DNA of 19,541 nucleotides from JAAFIP01 sp043769005 (lineage in GTDB: Bacteria > Pseudomonadota > Gammaproteobacteria > Burkholderiales > Burkholderiaceae_C), in contig JAYVJV010000105.1 in the NCBI GenBank assembly GCA_043769005.1, forward strand, positions 1 through 19,541, in the 5' to 3' direction. The notes below the pieces were generated by a model, which saw only the letters and a program-made list of their open reading frames with translations, ran no database searches and had not been told where the DNA came from. Shown one piece after another: positions 13,479 through 19,541 of this stretch. Position numbers and translations under genes: made by a program. How positions within the stretch are numbered: the first letter of the stretch is position 1; every line of letters begins with the position of its first letter.

Positions 13479-14723
13479 ATGACCAAACGTCGAGTCGTCG
13501 TCACCGGCCTAGGCTGCATCAGCCCGGTGGGCAATACGGTGCAAACCGCCTGGGGCAACCTGCTGGCAGGCCAGTCGGGCATCGACACCATCACCAAGTT
13601 TGATGCCAGCGCCTTTGCCAGCAAAATTGCCGGCGAGGTCAAGGGTTTTAATGTGGAGGACTACATGACCTCCAAAGAAGCCCGCAGCATGGACACCTTT
13701 ATCCACTACGGCATTGCCGCTGCGGTGCAGGCTGTGGCCGACGCTGGTCTGGCCACGGGCGAGGCGCTGGCCGAAGACAAAGCCGTGCGCATCGGCTGCA
13801 ACATTGGCTCGGGCATCGGCGGTCTGCCCTTGATTGAAGACACCCACACCGAGTTGACCAACCGTGGCCCGCGCCGTATCACGCCGTTTTTTGTACCCGC
13901 CAGCATCATCAACATGATCTCAGGCCATGTGTCGATGAAGTTTGGCTTCAAAGGCCCCAACATCGCGGTGGTGACGGCCTGCACTACGGGCCTGCATGCG
14001 ATAGGCCTGAGTGCCCGCATGATCGAGTATGGCGATGCCGACGTGATGGTCTGCGGTGGTGCTGAGGCCACTATTTCGCCGCTGGGTATTGGCGGTTTCG
14101 CCGCCATGCGCGCCCTTAGCACCCGCAACGACGACCCCAAAACCGCCAGCCGCCCCTGGGACAAAGACCGCGACGGTTTTGTACTGGGCGAGGGCGCGGG
14201 CGTGCTGGTGCTGGAAGAGTACGAGCATGCTAAAGCCCGTGGGGCCAAAATTTACTGCGAGCTGCCCGGCTTTGGCATGAGCGCTGACGCTGGCCACATG
14301 ACGGCCCCCAATATGGACGGCCCGCGCCGCGCCATGCTGGCCGCGCTGGCCAATGCAGGCCTGAACGCGGATGCCGTGCAGTACCTCAACGCCCACGGCA
14401 CCTCCACCCCGTTGGGCGACACCAACGAGACGCAGGCCATCAAAGCGGCTTTGGGCGAGCACGCCAAAAAGGTGGTGATCAACTCCACCAAGAGCATGAC
14501 CGGGCATTTGCTGGGCGGCGCAGGCGGCATTGAAAGTGTGTTCACTGTGCTGGCGCTGCACCACCAAAAGAGCCCGCCCACCATCAACATCTTTAACCAA
14601 GACCCCGAGTGCGACCTGGACTACTGCGCCAACACCGCCCGCGACATGAAAATTGACGTGGCAATGAAGAACAACTTTGGCTTTGGTGGTACCAATGGCA
14701 CCTTGGTGTTCAAGCGTATTTGA
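13479..14723 (+). CDS. fabF: 3-oxoacyl-[ACP] synthase II
   Basis: A 414-residue elongating condensing enzyme (KAS II). The Cys-His-His centre is complete: Cys168 in VVTACTTGLHAIG, His306 in NAHGTSTPLGD and His343 in KSMTGHLLGGAGG, with Lys338 nearby. The N-terminal RRVVVTGLGCISPVGN and the C-terminal NNFGFGGTNGTLVF are typical. The ATG at 13479 is chosen because family members start at this point; an ATG at 13455 is in frame but adds non-conserved residues. A terminator lies upstream after acpP. Downstream, an unassigned membrane protein gene begins after 27 bp. Confidence 0.97.
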   Translation: MTKRRVVVTGLGCISPVGNTVQTAWGNLLAGQSGIDTITKFDASAFASKIAGEVKGFNVEDYMTSKEARSMDTFIHYGIAAAVQAVADAGLATGEALAEDKAVRIGCNIGSGIGGLPLIEDTHTELTNRGPRRITPFFVPASIINMISGHVSMKFGFKGPNIAVVTACTTGLHAIGLSARMIEYGDADVMVCGGAEATISPLGIGGFAAMRALSTRNDDPKTASRPWDKDRDGFVLGEGAGVLVLEEYEHAKARGAKIYCELPGFGMSADAGHMTAPNMDGPRRAMLAALANAGLNADAVQYLNAHGTSTPLGDTNETQAIKAALGEHAKKVVINSTKSMTGHLLGGAGGIESVFTVLALHHQKSPPTINIFNQDPECDLDYCANTARDMKIDVAMKNNFGFGGTNGTLVFKRI

Positions 14724-14750
14724 TGCGCGATCGTCACGTCTGACCTTACC

Positions 14751-15227
14751 GTGAAAACACCTCCTGCCGCCTCGATACGCCTGGGAGCATCTGTCTATTA
14801 CCGTACTGCGGTGAGCTTATTTGCTATACTATTGGTAGCTTCTATCATTCTATTCACAAGAACTTCGGGTGATTTCGGTATCAAAATCGTTTTTGTAGGG
14901 CTAACGGGTGCGTTAGCAATCGCGCTGGGGCTGTGGGATGCCTGGCGACCACGCCAAGGTGCATTGCACTACGCAGCAGGGCAATGGGTGCTGGCCAAGG
15001 GTGACGTTGAAAGCCAAGGAACTTTGCAGGTGGTGTCGGATCTACAGACCTACATCCTCGCACGTTATACCCCCTCGAACCATGCCCTGGATGATTCACT
15101 ACAGCAACACAAAACACAATGGTTGCATCTGGAAAGTCGGCATGGGCAAGACTGGCGTGCCCTCAGGCGGGCGCTGTTTGCCATGCCGCTGCCGGCCATG
15201 ACCATACCCTCGGCTAAACCACTATGA
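14751..15227 (+). CDS. Hypothetical two-helix membrane protein, possibly YgfX-like
   Basis: A 158-residue protein from a GTG at 14751. Two hydrophobic helices lie near residues 20-38 (AVSLFAILLVASIILF) and 44-62 (IKIVFVGLTGALAIALGLW), followed by a soluble domain with WVLAKGDVESQGTLQVVSDL. This layout, a pair of helices then a small soluble domain, resembles the YgfX/CptA family, but I see no decisive motif and keep the symbol blank. Its TGA stop overlaps the rpoE start as ATGA, so the two genes are translationally coupled. Coupling suggests a role linked to the envelope stress sigma factor or mere operon packing. No Shine-Dalgarno is obvious at the GTG. Confidence 0.7.
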   Translation: MKTPPAASIRLGASVYYRTAVSLFAILLVASIILFTRTSGDFGIKIVFVGLTGALAIALGLWDAWRPRQGALHYAAGQWVLAKGDVESQGTLQVVSDLQTYILARYTPSNHALDDSLQQHKTQWLHLESRHGQDWRALRRALFAMPLPAMTIPSAKPL

Positions 15228-15910
15228 CCCAGGTTAATGGTGCTGAACTCTCCTCTGTGTTGCCTGTGGCTACTGCGCAGCCAAGTTCGTCAGTTGTAGA
15301 TGCAGACCATGCCTTGGTCACGCTAGCCCAGGCAGGCGATGACCGCGCTTATGAGATGCTAGTTATAAAGTACCAGCGCCGTATTGAGCGGTTGGTGGGC
15401 CGCATGGTGCGTGATGTCGATGTGGTGCAGGACATTGCCCAGGAAACCTTTGTCCGCGCCTGGCGCGCCCTGCGCAATTTCCGGGGCGAGGCGCAGTTCT
15501 ACACCTGGTTGTACCGTATTGCCGTCAACAGTGCCAAAAAACACCTGATGCAGGTCAAGCGTGACCCCATCATTACAGAGGCGGCCTTGCGCGGTGCTGA
15601 GAGCGATGAAGATGAAACTTCTTTTGAGCAACACCCTCTAAATAATCGAGCTTCCGATGGCGACACACCAGAGTCGGCTTATGCGGCCAAAGAAATTGCC
15701 CAGGCTGTCAATTCTGCTATGGATGCCCTGCCTGAGGAACTACGCCAGGCCATCACGCTCAGAGAGCTGGAAGGCCTGACTTACGAGGAAATCAGCGAAC
15801 TGATGAACTGCCCCATAGGCACAGTACGCTCGCGGATTTTCAGGGCGCGAGAGGCGATTTCTGCACGCATCAAACCGATGCTGGAGAAACAGACGGATAA
15901 ACGTTGGTAG
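15224..15910 (+). CDS. rpoE: ECF RNA polymerase sigma factor, sigma-E type
   Basis: A 228-residue extracytoplasmic-function sigma factor. Region 2 spans about residues 40-110, with DDRAYEMLVIKYQRRI and VQDIAQETFVRAWRALRNFR, and region 4 covers about 165-220, with LPEELRQAITLRELEGLTYE and a helix-turn-helix in EISELMNCPIGTVRSRIFRA. The roughly 28 residues before region 2 are extra compared with E. coli RpoE. The start is supported by the ATGA overlap with the preceding gene. Genes for its anti-sigma factor, RseB and a MucD protease follow on the same strand, the standard envelope-stress module. No sigma-E-type promoter was recognised with confidence upstream. Confidence 0.95.
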   Translation: MTQVNGAELSSVLPVATAQPSSSVVDADHALVTLAQAGDDRAYEMLVIKYQRRIERLVGRMVRDVDVVQDIAQETFVRAWRALRNFRGEAQFYTWLYRIAVNSAKKHLMQVKRDPIITEAALRGAESDEDETSFEQHPLNNRASDGDTPESAYAAKEIAQAVNSAMDALPEELRQAITLRELEGLTYEEISELMNCPIGTVRSRIFRAREAISARIKPMLEKQTDKRW

Positions 15911-15995
15911 CGCGGCAAGGTTGTGCCGTAGGACAGATGGAAAGAGTACGCACCGTGATAGACAGGCTAATTAACCCGATAGGGAAGTAAATACG

Positions 15996-16643
15996 ATGAT
16001 GAACTACGCAAACAACGAAGCATCGGTACAAGAGCAGCTATCGGCCCTGGTCGATGGTGAGCTGAATATGGAGCAGACCAGTGCAGTGGTACTGGCCAGC
16101 CGCGCAGATGCCAATCTGATGCAAACCTGGGCCAGTTACCAGGCCATTGGCCAGGTGCTGCGTGGCCATGCCAGCGATGCGGCACGCCTGCCTGTAAAGG
16201 CCGCTGCACAAACGCCAGTGACGAATGCCGCCCCCGCGCGCTCCGCGCTGGAGGCTGCCCACATTGGCACCGCGTCCGTGCAGCCTGTGCCCCTGGTGCG
16301 CAGTGCCGCCAACGATTCAGTGTTTCGCTGGAAGCTGGTGGCGGGTGTGGCGGCATTTGCCGCCATAGGCTCGATGGTCTGGGCGCTGGTCGGTACGCAG
16401 GTCAGCCCCACTGGTGTACAACTTGCCCAGCGTGCCGCGCCTGTACCTGTTGTAGCGGCAGCCTCAACTGTGCCAACCTCTACCCCGACTGCAACTTCAG
16501 CGCCTGAGCTTGCCCCCGTCATGCTGCGCGACCCTCGCCTGGACGAACTGCTTGCCGCACACAAACAATTTGGTGGTGCCTCGGCCTTGCAGCAGCCCGC
16601 AGGCTTTTTGCGCAATGCCACCTTTCAGTCCAGTGGCCGGTAA
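15996..16643 (+). CDS. rseA: Anti-sigma-E factor RseA
   Basis: A 215-residue single-pass membrane protein that holds RpoE inactive. The N-terminal cytoplasmic sigma-binding domain begins EQLSALVDGELNMEQTSAVV, and the middle carries WASYQAIGQVLRGH. One transmembrane helix lies at about 112-133 (WKLVAGVAAFAAIGSMVWAL). The periplasmic part is rich in A, P, T and V, then ends with LRDPRLDELLAAHKQFGG. A GGGAAG ribosome binding site precedes the ATG at 15996; an ATG at 15999 is equally possible. It follows rpoE by 85 bp and precedes rseB by 9 bp. Release would require regulated cleavage in the periplasmic and transmembrane parts. Confidence 0.92.
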   Translation: MMNYANNEASVQEQLSALVDGELNMEQTSAVVLASRADANLMQTWASYQAIGQVLRGHASDAARLPVKAAAQTPVTNAAPARSALEAAHIGTASVQPVPLVRSAANDSVFRWKLVAGVAAFAAIGSMVWALVGTQVSPTGVQLAQRAAPVPVVAAASTVPTSTPTATSAPELAPVMLRDPRLDELLAAHKQFGGASALQQPAGFLRNATFQSSGR

Positions 16644-16652
16644 AGCCACGCT

Positions 16653-17699
16653 ATGGCCCTATTTTCCATGCCTAAAAAGTCTGTAGACCAATATTTCATT
16701 GCGCAAGCAGCTATTTTTTTGATAGCTAGCATGTGGTCAGCAGCAATCCCCGTGCAGGCCCAAACGGTCAACCCGGTGGGTGTTGAGGCAGCGCTGAACA
16801 TCAACGAGTGGTTGCTGCGCATGCACGATGCTGCCAATAAAAAGCGCTCTTATATTGGTACCCTGGTGCAGTCGTCCCCGCAAACCATGAGCAGCGCCCG
16901 CATCTGGCACGCCTGTGATGGCAACCAGCAGATGGAGCGCATCGAAACCCTCACCGGTGCGCCACGCTCGACCTTCCGGCACAACGACAAGCAGGTCACC
17001 TTTATGCCCGACGTGAAGGTAGCGCGCATAGAAAAGCGTGAACAAATTGGTGGTTTCCCCGAGTTGCTTAAACCCGGCGCAGGCAATATCCCCGAGTTTT
17101 ATGCCGTCAAGGCTCTGGGCCATGAACGCATCGCCGGGCTCGATGCCGACGTAGTGCAACTGTTGCCCAAGGACGCATTGCGCTTTGGCTACCGTATCTG
17201 GACTGAGAAAAAATCCAACTTGGTGGTCAAACTCCAAACCATCGATGCAGCAGGCAGTGTGTTGGAACAAGCGGCTTTTTCCGAACTGCAACTGGATGCG
17301 CCTGTCAAGATGGACAAACTATTGCAGATGATGGCCGCTACCGATGGCTACAAGCTAGACCAGCCCCAACTGGTTAAAACCACGGCAGCCGCAGAGGGCT
17401 GGGCGCTCAAATCCCCTGCTGCTGGCTTTAAACCTTTGAACTGCTATAAACGCCCTGCTGGAGCCACAGAACCAGGGGCGACCCAGACGCTGCAGTGGCT
17501 GTTTTCGGACGGCTTGGCGACGGTATCCTTGTTTATTGAAGACTTTGACAAAACCCGTCACACCCAGGAGGGTGTGATCTCTGCGGGCGCTACGCACACC
17601 CTGCTCAAGCGCATGAATGAATATTGGCTGACAGCGGTCGGCGAAGTGCCGCCTCAAACGTTAAAGACTTTTGCACAGGGGCTGGAGCGTAAAAAATAG
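16653..17699 (+). CDS. rseB: Sigma-E regulatory protein RseB/MucB
   Basis: A 348-residue periplasmic protein that binds RseA and shields it from cleavage, and senses misplaced lipoproteins or lipopolysaccharide. The mature domain begins after a VQAQ cleavage site near residue 36; typical segments are NINEWLLRMHDAANKKRSYI, GTLVQSS and FSDGLATVSLFIEDFD. The signal peptide has PKK then a hydrophobic core. Oddly, residues 10-26 (SVDQYFIAQAAIFLIAS) are encoded by a copy of the short interspersed repeat that is otherwise intergenic in this window. Without it the export signal would be lost. Both candidate starts (16653 and the in-frame ATG at 16668) lack a clear Shine-Dalgarno. Confidence 0.92.
   Translation: MALFSMPKKSVDQYFIAQAAIFLIASMWSAAIPVQAQTVNPVGVEAALNINEWLLRMHDAANKKRSYIGTLVQSSPQTMSSARIWHACDGNQQMERIETLTGAPRSTFRHNDKQVTFMPDVKVARIEKREQIGGFPELLKPGAGNIPEFYAVKALGHERIAGLDADVVQLLPKDALRFGYRIWTEKKSNLVVKLQTIDAAGSVLEQAAFSELQLDAPVKMDKLLQMMAATDGYKLDQPQLVKTTAAAEGWALKSPAAGFKPLNCYKRPAGATEPGATQTLQWLFSDGLATVSLFIEDFDKTRHTQEGVISAGATHTLLKRMNEYWLTAVGEVPPQTLKTFAQGLERKK
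16679..16728 (+). repeat. Short interspersed repeat, copy 5, inside rseB
   Basis: Matches copy 3 in CTGTAGACCAATA and in GCGCAAGCAGCTAT (canonical GCGTAAGCAGCTAT), and keeps a terminal hairpin AGCTAT/ATAGCT. It is in frame within the rseB signal peptide. The canonical copies would have TAA after CCAA in this frame; here that position reads TAT, so the frame stays open. Confidence 0.75.
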
Positions 17700-17783
17700 T
17701 TTCTTTAAAAGAATTTTTCTTGAATTTTCTCCAGCGATTCTCAGTTTGTTTGATTATTTTTATTGCGATTTAACAGGAAATCT

Positions 17784-19295
17784 ATGACCCGTTCATTCAC
17801 TGCAGCGCGCACTTTGCCTTGTGTTCTTTCGCTCACTTTTGTTGCCGCCATGGGTGTGTGTGGTGTGGTTGCACTGGCACCTACGGCCGTGCACGCGCAG
17901 AGCGCACCCGCCGTGCGCGGCCTGCCCGACTTTGCCGACCTGGCCGAGGCTGCCAGCCCCAGTGTGGTGAATATCCGCACGCTAGAAAAATCCAAAGTTA
18001 GCGCATTGGGCGGTGGTGGTGGCACAGAGGAAGAGATGCAAGAGTTCTTCCGCCGCTTCTTCGGCGACCGCGTGCCCTCGCCCAACACGCCACGCCCTGG
18101 CCAGCCTCGCCCAGGGCAACCGCGCCCCGACAGCGAAGACGGTACACCACGCGGTGTCGGATCGGGTTTTATCCTCACCGCTGATGGTTTCATCATGACC
18201 AATGCCCATGTGGTCGATGGTGCCGACGAGGTGCTGGTCACGCTCACGGACAAGCGCGAGTTCAAAGCCAAAATCATCGGAGCCGACAAGCGCACCGACG
18301 TAGCGGTTGTCAAGATTGAAGCCAGCGGCCTGCCTGCTGTGAGAATTGGTGATGCCAGCAAAGTGCGCGTGGGAGAATGGGTGATGGCCATTGGCTCACC
18401 CTTTGGCCTGGAGAGCACGGTCACTGCGGGCATAGTCAGCGCCAAGCAGCGTGACACCGGCGACTACCTGCCCTTCATTCAGACCGACGTGGCTATCAAC
18501 CCCGGCAACTCGGGCGGCCCCTTGATCAATATGCGCGGTGAGGTGATTGGCATCAACAGCCAAATTTACTCCCGCTCGGGCGGCTCCATGGGCATTTCGT
18601 TTTCCATTCCTATTGATGAGGCCACGCGGGTGAGCGATCAGCTACGCACTACGGGCCGCGTGACGCGCAGCCGCATTGGCGTGCAAATTGGCAATGTCAC
18701 CAAAGAAATTGCCGAGTCTATTGGTTTGGGCAAACCCCAGGGTGCATTGGTCAGCAGCGTGGAGCCAGGTGCGCCCGCCGACAAAGCAGGCGTAGAGGCG
18801 GGTGACATCATTACCCGGTTTGACGGCAAAGTGATTGAAAAATCCAGCGACCTGCCCCGTTTGGTCGGTAGCATCAAACCCGGCACCAGAAGCACCATGA
18901 CCGTGTTTCGCCGTGGTACGGCCAAAGACCTGGCAGTGACCGTGGTAGAGATTGAGCCCGAAAAACCCAAGGTGGTCGCGGCTGCCAAACCAGCCGAGGC
19001 CCCCAAGCCTACCGGTGCGGGCCAGTCCATCGGCTTGGCTGTGGCGGAGTTAACTGAAGCGCAAAAGAAAGAGCTCAAAGTCAAAGGCGGCGTGCGGGTG
19101 ACCGCTGCCACCGAGGGCGCGGCTCGCGCAGGCCTGCGTGAGGGCGATGTCGTTCTGGCCGTGGCCAACACCGAGGTGAACAACCTGGCTGAATTTGAAA
19201 CAGCTCTGAGCCGCGCCGACAAAGCCAAAGCCATCAACATCCTGTTTCGCCGGGGAGAGATTGCTCAGTTTGGTTTGATACGGCCAGGTAAGTAA
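17784..19295 (+). CDS. mucD: Periplasmic serine protease, DegP/HtrA (MucD) family
   Basis: A 503-residue envelope protease-chaperone. It has a long signal peptide with a probable cleavage after VHA (residue 38). The catalytic triad is His142 in TNAHVVDGADE, Asp172 in RTDVAVVKI and Ser243 in GNSGGPLIN. Two PDZ domains follow at about 295-388 and 413-492, joined by a lysine/alanine/proline linker. The N-terminal loop has a proline-arginine run (PRPGQPRPGQPRP) between residues 103 and 115. AGGAAA lies just before the ATG at 17784. It closes the rpoE-rseA-rseB block, and an 84-bp AT-rich gap precedes it. MucD degrades misfolded envelope proteins and damps the sigma-E response. Confidence 0.95.
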   Translation: MTRSFTAARTLPCVLSLTFVAAMGVCGVVALAPTAVHAQSAPAVRGLPDFADLAEAASPSVVNIRTLEKSKVSALGGGGGTEEEMQEFFRRFFGDRVPSPNTPRPGQPRPGQPRPDSEDGTPRGVGSGFILTADGFIMTNAHVVDGADEVLVTLTDKREFKAKIIGADKRTDVAVVKIEASGLPAVRIGDASKVRVGEWVMAIGSPFGLESTVTAGIVSAKQRDTGDYLPFIQTDVAINPGNSGGPLINMRGEVIGINSQIYSRSGGSMGISFSIPIDEATRVSDQLRTTGRVTRSRIGVQIGNVTKEIAESIGLGKPQGALVSSVEPGAPADKAGVEAGDIITRFDGKVIEKSSDLPRLVGSIKPGTRSTMTVFRRGTAKDLAVTVVEIEPEKPKVVAAAKPAEAPKPTGAGQSIGLAVAELTEAQKKELKVKGGVRVTAATEGAARAGLREGDVVLAVANTEVNNLAEFETALSRADKAKAINILFRRGEIAQFGLIRPGK

Positions 19296-19303
19296 GCGCC
19301 GCG

Positions 19304-19541
19304 TTAAATCACCCGTTCTGCGCGTAGCTGGCTGAGGGCTTCTTGGCTGTAGCCGAGCTGCCCCAGCACTTCGTCGGTGTGCTCGCCCAGCAGCGGCGAG
19401 CGCGTTACGTCGGTCTGGCTGTCTGATAGCTTGATCGGATTGCCCACCGTCACGTATTTCCCTCGGACGGGGTGGTCCACCTCTACCAAAGTGCCGGTGG
19501 CGTAGAGCGACCTGTCGGCGGCAATTTCTTTCATCGACAAA
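19304..19541 (-). CDS. CoA-transferase family III (CaiB/BaiF) protein, C-terminal end only
   Basis: Only the last 79 residues are in the window; the gene starts beyond the right edge. The end of the protein reads GKYVTVGNPIKLSDSQTDVT followed by RSPLLGEHTDEVLGQLGYSQ, the standard C-terminal signature of class III CoA-transferases such as formyl-CoA transferase. The catalytic Asp and the substrate-determining parts lie outside, so the substrate cannot be stated. It is convergent with mucD and the two stops are 8 bp apart. It probably belongs to a different transcription unit from the envelope-stress genes. Confidence 0.85.
   Translation of the reverse strand, partial: LSMKEIAADRSLYATGTLVEVDHPVRGKYVTVGNPIKLSDSQTDVTRSPLLGEHTDEVLGQLGYSQEALSQLRAERVI

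Noticed and set aside
13920..14600. Minus-strand open frame opposite fabF
   Set aside because: Antisense shadow; no family motif, and the fabF active-site residues on the plus strand are intact.
17701..17722. Terminator after rseB
   Set aside because: TTCTTT/AAAGAA around 17701-17713 can form only a weak AT-only hairpin with a one-base loop, so termination is not supported.

Overview
The window reads as a chromosomal segment of a betaproteobacterium of the order Burkholderiales, most likely family Comamonadaceae (Rhodoferax/Polaromonas-like). This rests on the gene order Maf / YceD / rpmF-plsX-fabH-fabD-fabG-acpP-fabF followed by rpoE-rseA-rseB-mucD, on the codon usage, and on a short interspersed repeat with the core GCGTAAGCAGCTAT that I associate with this family. 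The genus is inference; the gene identities come from clear protein motifs.

Layout. 1-2347: a divergent iron(III) ABC importer pair, with the ATPase (minus strand, cut by the window edge) and a two-unit permease (plus), separated by a Fur-box-like palindrome and a large inverted repeat. 2309-4505: an accessory stretch. A 309-bp imperfect direct repeat, whose first part is a copy of the permease 3' end, flanks a PIN-domain toxin with a small partner gene; an AT-rich membrane protein and a gene-free stretch follow. 4506-6132: a tetrapyrrole-methylase-family methyltransferase and Maf, both minus. 6169-6756: YceD, divergent from Maf. 6849-7401: a BrnT/BrnA toxin-antitoxin pair with a palindromic operator touching the brnT start. 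7522-14723: the ribosomal L32 and type II fatty acid synthesis cluster, interrupted by a Phd/VapC-type pair between fabH and fabD and by a 239-bp inverted repeat between fabD and fabG. 14751-19295: a two-helix membrane protein overlapping rpoE, then the envelope-stress genes rseA, rseB and the periplasmic protease mucD. 19304-19541: the C-terminal end of a class III CoA-transferase, convergent with mucD.

How the genes fit together. PlsX makes acyl-phosphate for phospholipid synthesis. FabD loads malonate onto AcpP, FabH starts chains, FabF elongates them and FabG does the first reduction. The RpoE/RseA/RseB/MucD block senses and repairs envelope damage. The housekeeping genes look intact; the unusual material lies between them: three toxin-antitoxin-like modules, three copies of a long inverted repeat, and six full or partial copies of the short interspersed repeat.

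Best leads: (1) one short-repeat copy lies in frame inside rseB and encodes most of its signal peptide; (2) the long inverted repeat family with conserved CGCAGAGGGCGC arms and an AT-rich core; (3) an 11-bp perfect stem that would bury the fabH start codon; (4) the duplicated permease 3' end bracketing the PIN toxin module.
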